From Candidatus Nomurabacteria bacterium CG_4_9_14_0_2_um_filter_32_10 (lineage in GTDB: Bacteria > Patescibacteriota > Minisyncoccia > Phycocordibacterales > UBA9973), in NCBI GenBank assembly GCA_002788475.1, contig PFRK01000026.1, forward strand, positions 1 through 12,459: 12,459 bases of DNA. Direction: 5' to 3'. Made by a program: the position numbers and the translations under genes. Numbering within the stretch: the first letter of the stretch is position 1; every line of letters begins with the position of its first letter. The notes beneath the pieces are model-generated. The model worked only from the letters and a program-made list of their open reading frames with translations, ran no database searches and was not told the origin of the DNA. Shown here piece by piece: positions 12,124 through 12,459 of this stretch.

Positions 12124-12459
12124 TTACTCACTGAATGATTGGGATAAATCTTTCTTTATTTGCTCGCTTAATTTTTCTACGCTCTTGAATTTTTTTGGGA
12201 AACGCAGATACCTTTCTGTCGTAGCCGTTATATTTTTTCCATAAAGGTCATCATTAAACTCTAGGATGTGGATTTCCAGACAATCTTTGTTTGTTAAAGA
12301 GTTGAATCCGTAATATATAAGCCCTCTATAAAATATACCTTCTAGACTAACTTTGCACGAATAAAGTCCTTTAGCGAGGTCTTTTGCTAAGGCAACATCT
12401 AGGTTTGCTGTTCTAGCGCCTACTTTTTCTCCGTTATTAGCCCCAGGCAAAACGATTCC
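12124..12459 (-). CDS. ribF: Riboflavin kinase domain, C-terminal part of RibF (partial)
   Basis: The reading frame runs off the right edge, so only about 111 codons and the stop (12124-12126) are seen. The visible part is the flavokinase domain that phosphorylates riboflavin to FMN. A glycine-rich entry reads GIVLPGANNGEKVGARTANLD. GLYSCKVSLEGIFYRGLIYYGFN follows, then LEIHILEFNDDLYGKNITATTERYLRFPKKFKSVEKLSEQIKKD, all in the family order. The usual G-x-P-T-A-N motif reads GARTAN here, with Arg replacing Pro; the Thr and Asn that contact the substrate and Mg are kept. The gene is convergent with aspS, with 18 nt between stops and no clear terminator. The FAD synthetase half, if present, would lie beyond the window. 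Confidence 0.88.
   Translation of the reverse strand, partial: GIVLPGANNGEKVGARTANLDVALAKDLAKGLYSCKVSLEGIFYRGLIYYGFNSLTNKDCLEIHILEFNDDLYGKNITATTERYLRFPKKFKSVEKLSEQIKKDLSQSFSE

Overview
The window looks like chromosome from a small-genome, AT-rich bacterium of the Candidate Phyla Radiation (Patescibacteria, most likely Parcubacteria). This placement is an inference. It rests on the AT-rich, tightly packed housekeeping genes, an aspartyl-tRNA synthetase without the GAD insertion domain, start codons lying right behind -10 boxes, and short GC-rich palindromes in and between genes. UGA and UAG are not used as sense codons in the intact genes, so the code looks standard.

Layout. At 1-765 (+) a structured leader precedes a multi-pass membrane protein with two PQ-loop-like halves. 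At 754-4132 (-) an AI-2E family permease, cysS and an agmatinase/arginase-type ureohydrolase (speB) form a probable operon. rplU (+) at 4307-4624 ends in a strong hairpin terminator shared with the convergent dnaB-recR operon (-, 4710-6722). At 6853-9579 (+) lies a tryptophan cluster: trpS, trpR and trpB. 9580-10650 is an accessory stretch with a second attenuator-like leader, a 61-codon gene built around a large palindrome, and a broken PRPP synthetase gene. aspS (+) fills 10711-12105. The 3' end of a riboflavin kinase gene (ribF, -) runs off the right edge.

The most interesting region is 7863-8371. A TrpR-type repressor gene is followed by a sequence closely resembling the enterobacterial trp operator (CTAG-n4-CTAG inside an 18-bp palindrome). 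Next comes a 25-codon leader ORF with tandem Trp codons (FWWR), then three mutually exclusive hairpins with the geometry of a classical trp attenuator, and then trpB. Both known layers of E. coli trp control, repression and attenuation, therefore seem to act on a lone trpB with no trpA in view. The whole is packed with the tryptophanyl-tRNA synthetase gene, so Trp sensing, charging and synthesis from indole sit together.

A second leader at 9603-9786 has the same logic: promoter, short Phe-rich ORF, antiterminator and terminator. Core genes here (dnaB, trpS, aspS, rplU) have extended -10 boxes 6-7 nt before the ATG and should give leaderless mRNAs. The two accessory genes at 9893 and 10240 instead have AGGAG Shine-Dalgarno sites.
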